From positions 1 through 64,000 of the forward strand of contig DLHW01000034.1 of NCBI GenBank assembly GCA_002483425.1: 64,000 bases of DNA, given 5' to 3'. Under the pieces are notes generated by a model, which worked only from the letters and a program-made list of their open reading frames with translations, was not told the origin of the DNA and searched no databases. This DNA is from Methylococcaceae bacterium UBA7658 (GTDB taxonomy: Bacteria > Pseudomonadota > Gammaproteobacteria > Methylococcales > Methylomonadaceae). The position numbers and the translations under genes were made by a program. Each line of letters starts with the position of its first letter. Position 1 is the first letter of the stretch. Below are positions 20,110 to 29,099 of the stretch, piece after piece.

Positions 20110-20469
20110 ATGAAAACCCTTTGTATTCAAATTCAACTTGATGAAGTATCTGGTATAGATAAGGAGCATGTTCTGGCAATCGGTGAAGATATTGCTTTAA
20201 ACCAAAAACTCATAAATCATTTTGAAATCCGAGAGGGTGAAGAATTTAATAAATCTATCAACCTATTATTCACGACTAATACACTACAAAAACTTTGGCA
20301 TCAAATACAAGCTGATTTGTTTAAAGACTTAACTGTCGGGTCACTGCTGTCTAATCTAACTTGTCAATCGTTGTTTGTGAAAGGGAAGATGGATGGGATG
20401 CTTATTTACTGTTGTACCGTTTTTGACAAGATACAGAAATTAGATATTATAAATAAATCAATTGGTTAA
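20110..20469 (+). CDS. Hypothetical protein, AT-rich
   Basis: This 119-residue protein starts at MKTLCIQIQLDEV; a longer frame from 20014 runs back through the REP-like hairpin and is rejected for that reason. It has no recognisable domain, signal peptide or membrane helix. The composition is AT-rich, and Lys, Ile, Leu and Asn are frequent. It ends 19 bases before hemC. Together with the gene at 19551 it forms an orphan pair inserted between sua5 and hemC. Function unknown. Confidence 0.6.
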   Translation: MKTLCIQIQLDEVSGIDKEHVLAIGEDIALNQKLINHFEIREGEEFNKSINLLFTTNTLQKLWHQIQADLFKDLTVGSLLSNLTCQSLFVKGKMDGMLIYCCTVFDKIQKLDIINKSIG

Positions 20470-20488
20470 ATAACATAAGGAATGATTA

Positions 20489-21415
20489 TTGAATACTAAA
20501 ACCATCCGCATCGCCACCCGCAAAAGCCCTTTAGCCTTATGGCAAGCCGAACACGTTGCGGTTTTATTGGAAAAAACTTTCCCCGGCATAAAAACCGAAT
20601 TGGTCAAGATGACCACCCAAGGCGACAAAATTCTGGATGCGCCGTTGGCTAAAATCGGCGGCAAGGGTCTGTTTGTCAAGGAATTAGAAGTCGGCATGTT
20701 GGATGGCACGGCGGATATCGCAGTGCATTCCATCAAAGACGTACCGGTGGAACTTCCTGCTGGTTTACATTTAGCCGCTATTTTAAAACGCGAAGATCCG
20801 GCCGATGCGTTTGTATCTAATAGGTATCATTCGTTCGGTGAATTGCCGTACAATGCCCGGATAGGTACTTCCAGCTTGCGCCGGCAATGCCAGATTAAAG
20901 CCTTATTTCCCGAAGCTGAAATATTGACTTTGCGCGGCAACGTCAATACCCGGTTGGCTAAACTCGATGCGGACGACTACGACGCCATTATTTTGGCTTC
21001 GGCGGGTTTGAAACGCTTGGGTTTCGTTGAACGAATCACCCAACGCCTTGATACCAAAATCAGTTTGCCTGCCATCGGACAAGGTGCCATCGGCATAGAA
21101 TGCCGGTCTGACGACAAAGAACTCAACGACATGTTAAATAAATTGCATGACGAGGAGACCGGCTTATGCGTAACAGCGGAACGGGCGATGAACGCACACT
21201 TGAACGGCGGCTGCCAGGTGCCTATCGCGGGTTTTGCCGAAATTATAGCCAATAGGCTTTTCATGCGAGGGCTGGTTGGTAGCCCGGACGGTACTCGCAT
21301 TTTCAAAAGCGAAAGCGGCGGAAAACCGGAAGACGCCGCTGCAATCGGCAAAACTATCGCTGAAGATTTGTTGGCGCAAGGCGCAGACCAGGTTTTACAG
21401 GCGCTTTACCAGTGA
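20489..21415 (+). CDS. hemC: Hydroxymethylbilane synthase (porphobilinogen deaminase) HemC
   Basis: This 308-residue enzyme polymerises four porphobilinogen molecules to hydroxymethylbilane. Family motifs are [39 protein letters not shown] in part, [13 protein letters not shown] and the cofactor loop [12 protein letters not shown], in which C242 anchors the dipyrromethane cofactor, the same number as in E. coli. The start is a TTG with ATAAGGA about 8 bases upstream; a nearby ATG at 20482 is out of frame and closes after five codons. It is the first gene of hemC-hemD-hemX-hemY. Confidence 0.95.
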   Translation: MNTKTIRIATRKSPLALWQAEHVAVLLEKTFPGIKTELVKMTTQGDKILDAPLAKIGGKGLFVKELEVGMLDGTADIAVHSIKDVPVELPAGLHLAAILKREDPADAFVSNRYHSFGELPYNARIGTSSLRRQCQIKALFPEAEILTLRGNVNTRLAKLDADDYDAIILASAGLKRLGFVERITQRLDTKISLPAIGQGAIGIECRSDDKELNDMLNKLHDEETGLCVTAERAMNAHLNGGCQVPIAGFAEIIANRLFMRGLVGSPDGTRIFKSESGGKPEDAAAIGKTIAEDLLAQGADQVLQALYQ

Positions 21416-22218
21416 TAAACGCCTTTAACGGCGCACATATCCTCGTCACCCGTCCCGAACATCAGGCGGAGAACTTATGCTGGTTGATCGAGAGACATGG
21501 CGGTATTGCAATCCGTTTTCCTACCATAAAAATCGTTGGAATCGATGTCGTGAGCGATAACTTATCAGCCGGCAGTCAACATCCAACGCATCCCTTAACA
21601 AGATTATCTGATTACCATTGGTTAATATTTACCAGCGTTAATGCAGTAAATTTTGCACTGCAAGCGATTGGTGGCAAAATAGCGCAATTTACGGCAGCGC
21701 GGCGGGCGGCAATCGGTCAGGCGACGGCTAAACAACTAGAAAGTTGCGGTTTGACAGCCGATTTGACGCCAGTATCGGGTTTTGACAGTGAGGCTTTACT
21801 CGCAATGCCTGAGTTGCAAAATGTACGAGGCAAACAAATTTTAATTGTCCGTGGACAGGACGGGCGCGAAGAGTTAGCGGCTACACTGAAGCAACGGGGC
21901 GCTCAAGTCGAGTATTGGGAAGTTTATCGGCGGATTATGCCCGATATTGATTGTTCGGACATGAAGCGTTTACTCGATGACAACAAAATAAATGCAATTT
22001 TGATTACCAGTACGGAGTCTTTGCAGAATTTAGTTGTCATGCTCGGTGAAGCTGATAAATGCAGACTGGTGAAGTTGCCGCTGATTGTCGTCAGCGATCG
22101 AATTTTGCGATTTGCGGAAGGTCTAGGTTTTAAACGAATAAGCACGGCTGACGGCCCATCGGATGAGGCGATGCTTAATAAGGCAATAGCAGTACTAAAC
22201 GGGGAATTAAGTGTCTGA
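21412..22218 (+). CDS. hemD: Uroporphyrinogen-III synthase HemD
   Basis: This 268-residue cytoplasmic enzyme cyclises hydroxymethylbilane with inversion of ring D. The family is poorly conserved, but [12 protein letters not shown] near the start, [12 protein letters not shown] at about residue 70, and the C-terminal [12 protein letters not shown] strand are recognisable. It starts with GTG inside GTGA, overlapping the hemC stop by 4 bases, which points to translational coupling. It ends by overlapping hemX by 8 bases. Confidence 0.92.
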   Translation: MINAFNGAHILVTRPEHQAENLCWLIERHGGIAIRFPTIKIVGIDVVSDNLSAGSQHPTHPLTRLSDYHWLIFTSVNAVNFALQAIGGKIAQFTAARRAAIGQATAKQLESCGLTADLTPVSGFDSEALLAMPELQNVRGKQILIVRGQDGREELAATLKQRGAQVEYWEVYRRIMPDIDCSDMKRLLDDNKINAILITSTESLQNLVVMLGEADKCRLVKLPLIVVSDRILRFAEGLGFKRISTADGPSDEAMLNKAIAVLNGELSV

Positions 22219-23449
22219 AATAACTGAGCAACCTGAGCCAGAACAAGAGGCTGTCGTTAGTCCCAAAGTTGACCAGCCGAGACCGGCCCCCCGCTCGACC
22301 AGCAGCGGGTTAGTGTTTGCTATTGTGATTTTATTACTTATTGTAGGCGTAGCCGGCGCCGGTTTTTATTTCATTACTCAAATTAGGGATAAACAGGAAG
22401 GTCTTGGCGGCGAAGTTAAATCCGAATTGTCCAGGCAAATTACCGATTATCAGAAACAACTAACGGCTATCCAGGAAAATATAGCCAATTTGCAAGCCGA
22501 GTTAAACGGCAAGGACGAACATTTTAATAAAACCTTAACGGATTTCACCGACCTTCATCAACAAAAAATGGATGCTACGCGGAGCGAGTTAAGCGATAAA
22601 GTTTTACAAGTCCAACGCCAGCTTGGTAAAACGAGGGGCGATTGGTTAATCGCCGATGCTGAATATCTTCTCAGTGTCGCCAACGAAAGGTTGCACCTGG
22701 CCGGCGATATCAACACCACCCGTGAGGCGCTTGAAGCCGCCGATCAGCGGTTGCGGGAGAGCGGCGATACCGGCGCCATTACTATACGCGAGCAGATCGC
22801 TAAAGAAATCGCACTAATCAAGAACGTTAAATTACCCGATATTGTCGGTCTTTATTCGTCTATCCGGACGCTGGAGGACGAAGCGGCTAAATTGTCTTTA
22901 CTACTGCCTTATTCCGGAAAACCGTTTACTGCTCCCGAAGATGCGCGGAGTTCTAATGTTGCAACCGAAGATTCCAATGAATTGCTCGATACCGCTATCC
23001 ATGAGTTGGAAGGGATTGTGACCATCAAACGGTCAGATCAGCCGGTCAAGGAAATTTTAACCGAAGAACAAGCCAACTTTATCCGCGAACAATTGAGAGT
23101 AAAGCTGGAAATCGTCAAATTGGCTTTAGTTCAACAGAACGATGCCTTATACCAAGCCGGACTAGCCGATATTACCGCGTGGATTGAAAAACACTTCAAT
23201 AAAAACGATGCCCTGGAGCTGTTTAAAGGCGAACTATCGCGGTTACAAGCTATCGATTTAAGAAAACAATTACCCGATATCAGCACGTCGCTCAAAATGC
23301 TGCGCGATGTCAGTAAATTAAGGATAGAAACCGATAAAGCATTGCAAATTTCTAACGAAGACGCGGCGGGCGATAAGTCGGCGGCAGATTCGCCGGCTCC
23401 GTTAGATTCGACTCGGCCGCCGCAGGCAGCGCCGTCTCAACAGCCTTAG
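22211..23449 (+). CDS. hemX: HemX, uroporphyrinogen-III C-methyltransferase-like membrane protein
   Basis: This 412-residue inner-membrane protein has a Pro/Glu-rich cytoplasmic start and one membrane helix at about residues 34-57 (LVFAIVILLLIVGVAGAGF). A long coiled coil follows (IQENIANLQAELNG), then the HemX domain (WLIADAEYLLSVANERL, LYSSIRTLED). In spite of the database name it lacks the SAM-binding methyltransferase domain. HemX probably scaffolds haem enzymes; the mechanism is not established. The start is GTG, overlapping hemD by 8 bases. The tail is rich in Ala, Pro and Ser. Confidence 0.9.
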   Translation: MSEITEQPEPEQEAVVSPKVDQPRPAPRSTSSGLVFAIVILLLIVGVAGAGFYFITQIRDKQEGLGGEVKSELSRQITDYQKQLTAIQENIANLQAELNGKDEHFNKTLTDFTDLHQQKMDATRSELSDKVLQVQRQLGKTRGDWLIADAEYLLSVANERLHLAGDINTTREALEAADQRLRESGDTGAITIREQIAKEIALIKNVKLPDIVGLYSSIRTLEDEAAKLSLLLPYSGKPFTAPEDARSSNVATEDSNELLDTAIHELEGIVTIKRSDQPVKEILTEEQANFIREQLRVKLEIVKLALVQQNDALYQAGLADITAWIEKHFNKNDALELFKGELSRLQAIDLRKQLPDISTSLKMLRDVSKLRIETDKALQISNEDAAGDKSAADSPAPLDSTRPPQAAPSQQP

Positions 23450-23459
23450 CGAGCGACAC

Positions 23460-24698
23460 ATGAAAAGCTGGATTTTTTTTCTTGGATCGCTGCTTCTGAC
23501 GATAGGCGCGATCGTTTTTGTGAAGTATTGGCTGGGCAGTTATGAGAATCCCGGCTACGTGCTAATCGGAATCGGAAATTGGTCGATGGAAGCCTCGCTT
23601 ATTGTGTTTCTGACCGGCTTAATTATTATCTTTTATATCCTGTACCTCTTCTTCAATTTTTTAGGCTGGTTAATCAGATTGCCCGGGCATCTTAAGAATA
23701 GAAGCCGGAGTATCAAATTTAACCGTTCGCAGGAGGCTTTGGTTGCCGGGCTGGTCGGATCGGCGGAAGGTAAATGGGAACACGCGGAAAAAATTCTGAT
23801 TAAACACGCTTCGCATAGCGGTGCGCCGTTGATTCATTATCTTACGGCTGCTAAAGCCGCCCAGTCGCGCGGGGCGTACGATAAACGGGACGAATATTTA
23901 AAAAAAGCAGCGGCGCAAGCACCCGGTTCGGATGTTGCAATCGGATTAACGCAAGCCGAATTGCATTTCTCCGCCAATCAATTCGATAAAGCGCTGGAAA
24001 CGCTCACTAAGCTGCATTCTATCGACTCCACGCATGCGTCTGTGCTTAAACTCTTACACCAAACTTATCAACACCTAGGCGATTGGCAAGGGTTACGTAA
24101 ACTATTGCCGTCGTTAAACAAAAATAAGGTGTTGATGGAAGCGGAAATAAAAAAACTGGAAATCGACGCTTTTAGCGGGGTCTTGAAACAAGCCATTAAG
24201 AAAGACGATACCAATGAACTCCGGCTCCTCTGGACCGAGATACCCGGTCATATTAAGAAAAATCCCCTGGTGGCCGCCGTTTATTTTGCCGCTATGATCG
24301 ATGCAGGGTTAAGCGCGGATATTGAAAATGAATTGGTTGAGGTGTTAACGATTAACTGGGACGAAACCTTGCTCATGTTATTCGGTAGCATAAAATTTAG
24401 CGATGCTTTCAAACAATTAGAGATTGCCGAATCTTGGCTGCCCCATCATAGGAGCGATGTTTTACTGCTTACTACCTTAGGTAAATTAAGCTTAAAGTGT
24501 CAAGAACTTACCAAAGCCGAGGATTATCTCACCCAAAGTATAGCTAAAGATCCCACGGTTCAAGCCTACCGTTTGCTAGGGGAACTGTATACCAGTCAAG
24601 GCGACGAGCATAAGGCGAATAATTGTTATAAACAAGGTCTTGAGTTAGCTTCTAAAGGTGTGATTCGCCAAGTCGATGAGACCGTATTAAGTCAATAA
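23460..24698 (+). CDS. hemY: HemY, haem-biosynthesis-associated TPR membrane protein
   Basis: This 412-residue protein has two N-terminal membrane helices (about residues 4-24 and 43-65) separated by GYVLIGIGNWSMEASL, a pattern typical of HemY. TPR-like helical repeats follow (LHFSANQFDKALETLTKL, YRLLGELYTSQGDEHKANNC). It lies 10 bases after hemX and closes the haem operon. The protein is not the protoporphyrinogen oxidase also called HemY in Bacillus. Its role is thought to be support of late haem steps at the membrane. Confidence 0.9.
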   Translation: MKSWIFFLGSLLLTIGAIVFVKYWLGSYENPGYVLIGIGNWSMEASLIVFLTGLIIIFYILYLFFNFLGWLIRLPGHLKNRSRSIKFNRSQEALVAGLVGSAEGKWEHAEKILIKHASHSGAPLIHYLTAAKAAQSRGAYDKRDEYLKKAAAQAPGSDVAIGLTQAELHFSANQFDKALETLTKLHSIDSTHASVLKLLHQTYQHLGDWQGLRKLLPSLNKNKVLMEAEIKKLEIDAFSGVLKQAIKKDDTNELRLLWTEIPGHIKKNPLVAAVYFAAMIDAGLSADIENELVEVLTINWDETLLMLFGSIKFSDAFKQLEIAESWLPHHRSDVLLLTTLGKLSLKCQELTKAEDYLTQSIAKDPTVQAYRLLGELYTSQGDEHKANNCYKQGLELASKGVIRQVDETVLSQ

Positions 24699-24710
24699 TT
24701 TGTCAGCCTC

Positions 24711-24752
24711 TTGATTTGAATCAAAGTGCCGGTTCCGGTTATTGGTTATAGT
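24711..24752 (+). promoter_or_regulatory. Perfect FNR-type box and -10 element before a small exported protein
   Basis: TTGAT-TTGA-ATCAA at 24711-24724 matches the FNR consensus exactly, centred on 24717.5. TATAGT at 24747-24752 is a good -10. The implied start near 24759 places the box at -41.5, the class II FNR position. A separate TATAAT at 24855-24860 could be a second promoter without the box. Confidence 0.7.
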
Positions 24753-24914
24753 AAGCGCAGGAGTTTTTGCAAAATGGATTTACACCAGGGTCTTTGTAAA
24801 TTATAGAAAGTTACAGAGAACTTTAAATAACCGGTGTGCTGCGTTTTCTAAATTTATAATGTGCAGTCACTTCACCTGTTTGCCGAATAGCAAAGGGTTT
24901 TAAGAGGAAATTCA

Positions 24915-25247
24915 ATGAGTTTTAAAAAAAATTGGGCGATCTTGGCGATGTGTTTATTGTCGGTAAACTTGGCGTTTGCCGTCGGTGAGCCGCTTAATCA
25001 AGACTTATCGGGATTGGTCGCCTTATCGGAAAAAATGATTCAAGCCGGTAAACAAGCCGATTCGACAGGATTTGTTACGGCCGCCGAAGAAGCTTCCAGT
25101 TTAGCTAAAGAGGAAGGCATGAAAGGCAATTCGCCAAAATTGCAGAAAGTTTCTCCGAAGTTCAAAGCGGCAAAGAAGGCTGTGAAGGATGGAGACTTCG
25201 ATAAGGGAATAAAGCTTATTGAAGAAGCGCTTGCGGTATTGAAATAA
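24915..25247 (+). CDS. Small exported helical protein, SmbP-like
   Basis: This 110-residue protein has a Sec signal peptide ending at AFA (about residue 22), and a mature part of amphipathic helices rich in Ala, Lys and Glu (LIQ/KLIEEALAVL type). Length, export and helical bundle recall the small metal-binding protein SmbP of ammonia oxidisers, but the mature protein has no His or Cys and so lacks SmbP's metal ligands. Function unknown. GAGG lies 8 bases before the ATG. The promoter region carries a perfect FNR-type box, so oxygen-dependent expression is likely. Confidence 0.75.
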   Translation: MSFKKNWAILAMCLLSVNLAFAVGEPLNQDLSGLVALSEKMIQAGKQADSTGFVTAAEEASSLAKEEGMKGNSPKLQKVSPKFKAAKKAVKDGDFDKGIKLIEEALAVLK

Positions 25248-25271
25248 CAAGTCAATGTAGTAGAGTTAGAG

Positions 25272-25303
25272 CCGGAGCAGTTGCCTTAAAATGATTGCTC
25301 CGG
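25272..25303 (+). terminator. Stem-loop after the small exported protein gene
   Basis: CCGGAGCA (25272-25279) and TGCTCCGG (25296-25303) form a perfect 8-bp stem with a 16-base loop, 24 bases after the stop codon. The T-run after it is weak, so termination may be inefficient. Confidence 0.45.
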
Positions 25304-25427
25304 TTATGGCAAGAACACGTTTCTAGCAGGCGTATGAAAATAGAGCATAATGAGTACCGGTTGAACTCTTAAATTTCCCAGTTGCCGTCAGAAAAATCAA
25401 CGAAAAACTCTCCGTGCTCTTCTGAAA

Positions 25428-25535
25428 GCTGTTCTCATTTAACCATAACCTACTGAAATTAAATGATTTTAAAAAAAATTGGTTATTTTGTAGTGTATTG
25501 ATTTTTTATTGAAAAATATCTTAATTGAGAACAGC
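25428..25535. repeat. MITE-like AT-rich element with inverted ends
   Basis: Arms GCTGTTCTCATTTAA (25428-25442) and TTAATTGAGAACAGC (25521-25535) are complementary at 14 of 15 positions and enclose 78 bases of very AT-rich sequence without a gene. Size and structure fit a miniature inverted-repeat element or an insertion-sequence remnant. No clear target duplication is seen. Confidence 0.45.
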
Positions 25536-25615
25536 CCCTAGGTGTTTCAAAATCAACGGCTTGCCGTTTATCCGGGCGGTAACAATGGGCTTGGTTAGAA
25601 ATTCCTTAAGTTTAG

Positions 25616-27346
25616 TTACAAATCCGCATCCGGTTTAATACCGGTAATACCTTCCGCAACCCGCTCCGACATCGCCGAAATAGTTGCTATAGGATTGGCC
25701 CCCACTGACGTCGGCAATATGGCGCCGTCGGCTACATAAAGTCCTTGATAACCGAAAACTTGCCCGAAAGTTTTCAGATCGGCGCTGGTTACGCCTTTGC
25801 TGGGATCGTCCGCGATTCGGCAGCCGCCTAAGGAATGTACGGTGATATTGTTTCTCACCAGCCAATTCGGCAGTGGAATAAAGGCTTTGGCTTTCGACCA
25901 CGCTTTAAAGCGATGTCCGATCTCCAGGATTTTGTTGTACAGCGGCATATTCTCGTCTATCGGCCACTTAATATTCAAAAAACCTTTGTCATTCAGTTGC
26001 ATGACGCCGTTGCTGTTGTCGATACCCATGCATAGCAAGACGCTGCTGTAGAAATTCGGGTCGCCTTGCAGTAACGAACGGAAAAAATAACCGATTTGTC
26101 CAGTGTTATTACCGCTGAAAAGATGCATGACCCATTGTTTGACGGCGTTAAAGAATGCCTCAAGATGAGAGGTTCCGGGCAGGGCGTTGATGTACCAAGC
26201 AGCAAAATTCGGATAGCTGGCGTCTTCCAGCACAAAAGCGTGCTGGCGGTTGAAATCCTTGAACAGGTTGAAATCGGTCCTTTGTGTGATCACCGGGCCG
26301 TAATTAGGGTTGACTTCCTTATCGCCTTGAACGACGAAGGATAGAAAATCGCCGTTTCCTGAAAAATGTTTACCGAGATTGTCGTTGATGTTCGGCAAAG
26401 TCTTATAAACATCGCGGCAGCGCATCAACAGCTCGGTGCTGCCTAAAGAACCCGCCGACACCACTACACGCTGCGTGATAGCGCTGTATTGATTTTTATT
26501 GTCGTTCAAATCCCACCAGTAGACCTTAAAGCCGAATTTACCGGTCGCCTCGGGGCTGTCGTTGCCGTCTTTATCGACGGGGACAATTTTTTCTACAAGC
26601 ATTTCCGTTTTAATGGCGGCTTGGTAACGATTTTCAGCAGCAAACAGATAATTCAAATCTAAAGTATTTTTGGAATGCGTATTACAGCCAACATCGCATT
26701 CCCCGCAATAGACGCATGAAGTTTGGATTGCGCCGTAGCGGTTCTTATCTTGAACGCCAATTTCCAAAGGATTTTCGAAATCGTTGCCGAAAAACACGTT
26801 GATGTCCACCAACTCGGACTGCGTTTTTTCCGATTGTGCGAACTCCTGAAAGCGTTCGGTGCGAATGATGCGCCGGGGATCGTCGCCGCCTTTATTGGCA
26901 GGAATTGGCCTAGCGCCGAGAACGCTTTTGGCGACCTCATAATACGGCTGCAGCACCGATTTTTTACAGGTCGCCGGCCAATTCTCGTCGAATACTTCCT
27001 CCGGCGGTTGCAAGAAGACGTTGGCGTAAATCAGCGAACCGCCGCCCAAACCGGCGCAGACCAAGGCATCGATATGCTCGAAATTGCGAATGTCGAATAA
27101 GCCGTGGCTTTCGTTTCTGTCGGCGATTTTTTTCGGCTTACTTCGACCTTCTTCGATCTTTACATTCCAAAAAAATTTATCGGCAAAATCATGCGGCGAA
27201 CGCGGAAATGATCCCTTAGGATAACGTTTGCCGCGTTCTAGCAGCAGTACTTTCCCCGGCCATTTTTTCGCCAAACGGCAAGTATTGATCGATCCGCCGA
27301 ATCCGCTACCGATCACAATTGCTTGGTAATCGTATGTGATAGCCAT
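25616..27346 (-). CDS. GMC-family FAD oxidoreductase with ferredoxin-like Cys motif (cholesterol-oxidase-like)
   Basis: This 576-residue flavoprotein has the FAD-binding GSGFGGSINTCRLA near residue 13, the second FAD segment GLGGGSLIYANV, and the GMC C-terminal HSLGGCRIADDP followed by GLYVADGAILPTSVGANP. Cysteines C211, C214, C217 and C221 form CxxCxxCxxxC, a pattern expected to hold a 4Fe-4S cluster; it occurs in one branch of cholesterol-oxidase-like GMC proteins. No signal peptide is seen. It is the last gene of a four-gene minus-strand set. The substrate is likely a hydrophobic alcohol or sterol-like compound, which is inference. Confidence 0.85.
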   Translation of the reverse strand: MAITYDYQAIVIGSGFGGSINTCRLAKKWPGKVLLLERGKRYPKGSFPRSPHDFADKFFWNVKIEEGRSKPKKIADRNESHGLFDIRNFEHIDALVCAGLGGGSLIYANVFLQPPEEVFDENWPATCKKSVLQPYYEVAKSVLGARPIPANKGGDDPRRIIRTERFQEFAQSEKTQSELVDINVFFGNDFENPLEIGVQDKNRYGAIQTSCVYCGECDVGCNTHSKNTLDLNYLFAAENRYQAAIKTEMLVEKIVPVDKDGNDSPEATGKFGFKVYWWDLNDNKNQYSAITQRVVVSAGSLGSTELLMRCRDVYKTLPNINDNLGKHFSGNGDFLSFVVQGDKEVNPNYGPVITQRTDFNLFKDFNRQHAFVLEDASYPNFAAWYINALPGTSHLEAFFNAVKQWVMHLFSGNNTGQIGYFFRSLLQGDPNFYSSVLLCMGIDNSNGVMQLNDKGFLNIKWPIDENMPLYNKILEIGHRFKAWSKAKAFIPLPNWLVRNNITVHSLGGCRIADDPSKGVTSADLKTFGQVFGYQGLYVADGAILPTSVGANPIATISAMSERVAEGITGIKPDADL

Positions 27347-27390
27347 TTATTTCTCCTTGCAAATTTATTCTTATTGTTGATTATGCAATG

Positions 27391-27999
27391 TTAAATGACA
27401 TGCTTGGCATACGAATCCCAAAGTTCTCCTAAGAAAAATTGTCCGAATTTGCCAATCGTCATTATTTTGTCGGTATTCGAATCCGCATCGGTGACGGTTA
27501 TGGTCGATACCAAACGAATAAGATCGACGACATCCAGCGTCAAAATACCCGCGCCGACAACGGGGCCTGATTTGTCTGTGCCTTTGTGCAATTGGGTATA
27601 TAAGGTTGTCGTTTCCGGCCAGAGTTGTAAACCGTGGTTTTCGCGAACTTCTTTTTTGCCCGCTAAGTAATAAGCTTCACCGTTGTGTTCGAAAGCCAGT
27701 TCGTAAACCATCAGTTTGAGTTTAGGATCGTCCGTTGGATTGAACAAATTAAACACGCCGGTGTTCGCCACAATGCCCATGCCTAAAGGCTTGAAGTCGA
27801 TTGTGCCGGATAAATGCCCTGGATGTTCGGCTTCAGCGATAAACTTATCGATGTCGTCGATTTCGACTTTGGCATGCATGGCCAGTTCGGTGCCCGCTTG
27901 TTTGCCTTGGTCGCGCCCGGTTATTGGGTCGGTGGCGGACAAGGAAAAGCCGCCGGCCATGGTTTCTTTAAAGGTAATGCCTGGATTTTGTGCGTTCAT
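27391..27999 (-). CDS. Unknown protein linked to cholesterol-oxidase-like GMC enzymes
   Basis: This 202-residue soluble protein is beta-rich (GTIDFKPLGMGIVANTGVFNLF, YELAFEHNGEAYYLAG in part). It begins near GITFKETMAGGFSLS, a segment I associate with the middle domain of very large GMC-hydrolase fusion proteins. Here it is encoded alone, 44 bases before the GMC gene. A lipid- or sterol-binding beta-sandwich is a possible role. I do not know a proven function. The 178 bases upstream of it suggest that it may also be expressed from its own promoter. Confidence 0.65.
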   Translation of the reverse strand: MNAQNPGITFKETMAGGFSLSATDPITGRDQGKQAGTELAMHAKVEIDDIDKFIAEAEHPGHLSGTIDFKPLGMGIVANTGVFNLFNPTDDPKLKLMVYELAFEHNGEAYYLAGKKEVRENHGLQLWPETTTLYTQLHKGTDKSGPVVGAGILTLDVVDLIRLVSTITVTDADSNTDKIMTIGKFGQFFLGELWDSYAKHVI

Positions 28000-28177
28000 A
28001 GTGTTAATTAGGCTCCAGCGGAACCTCCTCCATTGTTAAGGTTAATAATAAAAGCTCCAAGCGGCGGAATGGCTTGTTTCCTTAAGTTACAGCGAACGTT
28101 ATTGCTAAATTCGAAATACTTTAGCTTAATTATTTGGATTTCATTAGGTATTAATTCACACAGGACGAGGGATTAGT

Positions 28178-29053
28178 TCATTCCCGCAGGACCGGCGCAC
28201 TGGGCGGCGCCAGCCAAGTTTCGTTTAAACCGAGATCGATGACGGACTCAAAGCCTTCCGGAGCTGATTTGGGTAGATGGTCCAGGTCAAGGAACCAGCT
28301 TTCGACATGGTCGTCGAGTATTCCGCTAATCGACGGCAGATAAAGCGTTGCAATCGGATCGCCAATTTCGAGTTCTTTTAGGCTTTGTAAGCGTGGATGA
28401 TCGCCTATTACGAAGCGCGCTTTCGCGCTTTTAAAGAGATGAATACCGAACTTTGTGTCCAGCAAAATATCCGATTTCATGAGCATGCCTCGATACGAGC
28501 AATAATTGGACGCCCGGATTTTTACCGGAATCGAGGTCAATTTAGGCGGTTTTATTTCGACATATGCGACTAATTTGCCGTCCAAATCGTATTGGCTGCT
28601 GACTTTATTCTCTTCGACAATAAAATTCAGTTGGCCTTGATGTTTGGGCATGCCCCAAATACCTTTGCCGCCTTTAACCGAAATTTCGGACGATACCGGC
28701 AAATCGATAACATATTGTCCGGTTTTGAAAATGTTCTGAAAAATAGCGGGCAGCAAACGCGGCGCCGGTTTGCTGCCGTGTGTGCAAGCTATGGCGATGC
28801 TGTACTCGATATATTTGCCGATAGTTGTTTCCCGGTAATCGATGACCGTTACGACCAGTACGCCGTTATTCCAGAGCCGGAAGGGGTGAATGTCTCTGGT
28901 GGGCAAGAATTGTTTAGCTTTTTCTAAGTTGACCGGAAACAAAGCCATTAGCGCGGGTGAGTTCTTTGCTGATATAGGCAGTTTAAAGGGTATTCCGTCG
29001 ACTAATGAATACCGTCCCGCATACTCTTTTATTCTATTCGGAAAGCAAATCAT
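28178..29053 (-). CDS. Acetoacetate decarboxylase family protein
   Basis: This 291-residue protein fits the acetoacetate decarboxylase fold. The core ending GKGIWGMPKHQGQL contains K137 at the position of the Schiff-base lysine of the clostridial enzyme. Many members of the family are aldolases, dehydratases or decarboxylases on other keto acids, so the reaction cannot be named. It stands 46 bases after the alpha/beta hydrolase gene on the same strand, and belongs to the GMC set. It has no signal peptide. Confidence 0.8.
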   Translation of the reverse strand: MICFPNRIKEYAGRYSLVDGIPFKLPISAKNSPALMALFPVNLEKAKQFLPTRDIHPFRLWNNGVLVVTVIDYRETTIGKYIEYSIAIACTHGSKPAPRLLPAIFQNIFKTGQYVIDLPVSSEISVKGGKGIWGMPKHQGQLNFIVEENKVSSQYDLDGKLVAYVEIKPPKLTSIPVKIRASNYCSYRGMLMKSDILLDTKFGIHLFKSAKARFVIGDHPRLQSLKELEIGDPIATLYLPSISGILDDHVESWFLDLDHLPKSAPEGFESVIDLGLNETWLAPPSAPVLRE

Positions 29054-29099
29054 GACTGAACTCTCTTTGTTGTATTGAGTGGATATGAACGGCTTGGGT

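Larger units (their letters stand above)
25248..25615. other. Intergenic region with hairpin and AT-rich inverted repeat
   Basis: This 368-base stretch has no gene. It contains the stem-loop at 25272-25303 and the MITE-like element at 25428-25535, both listed separately. The remainder is featureless and lies between two genes that converge. Confidence 0.6.
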
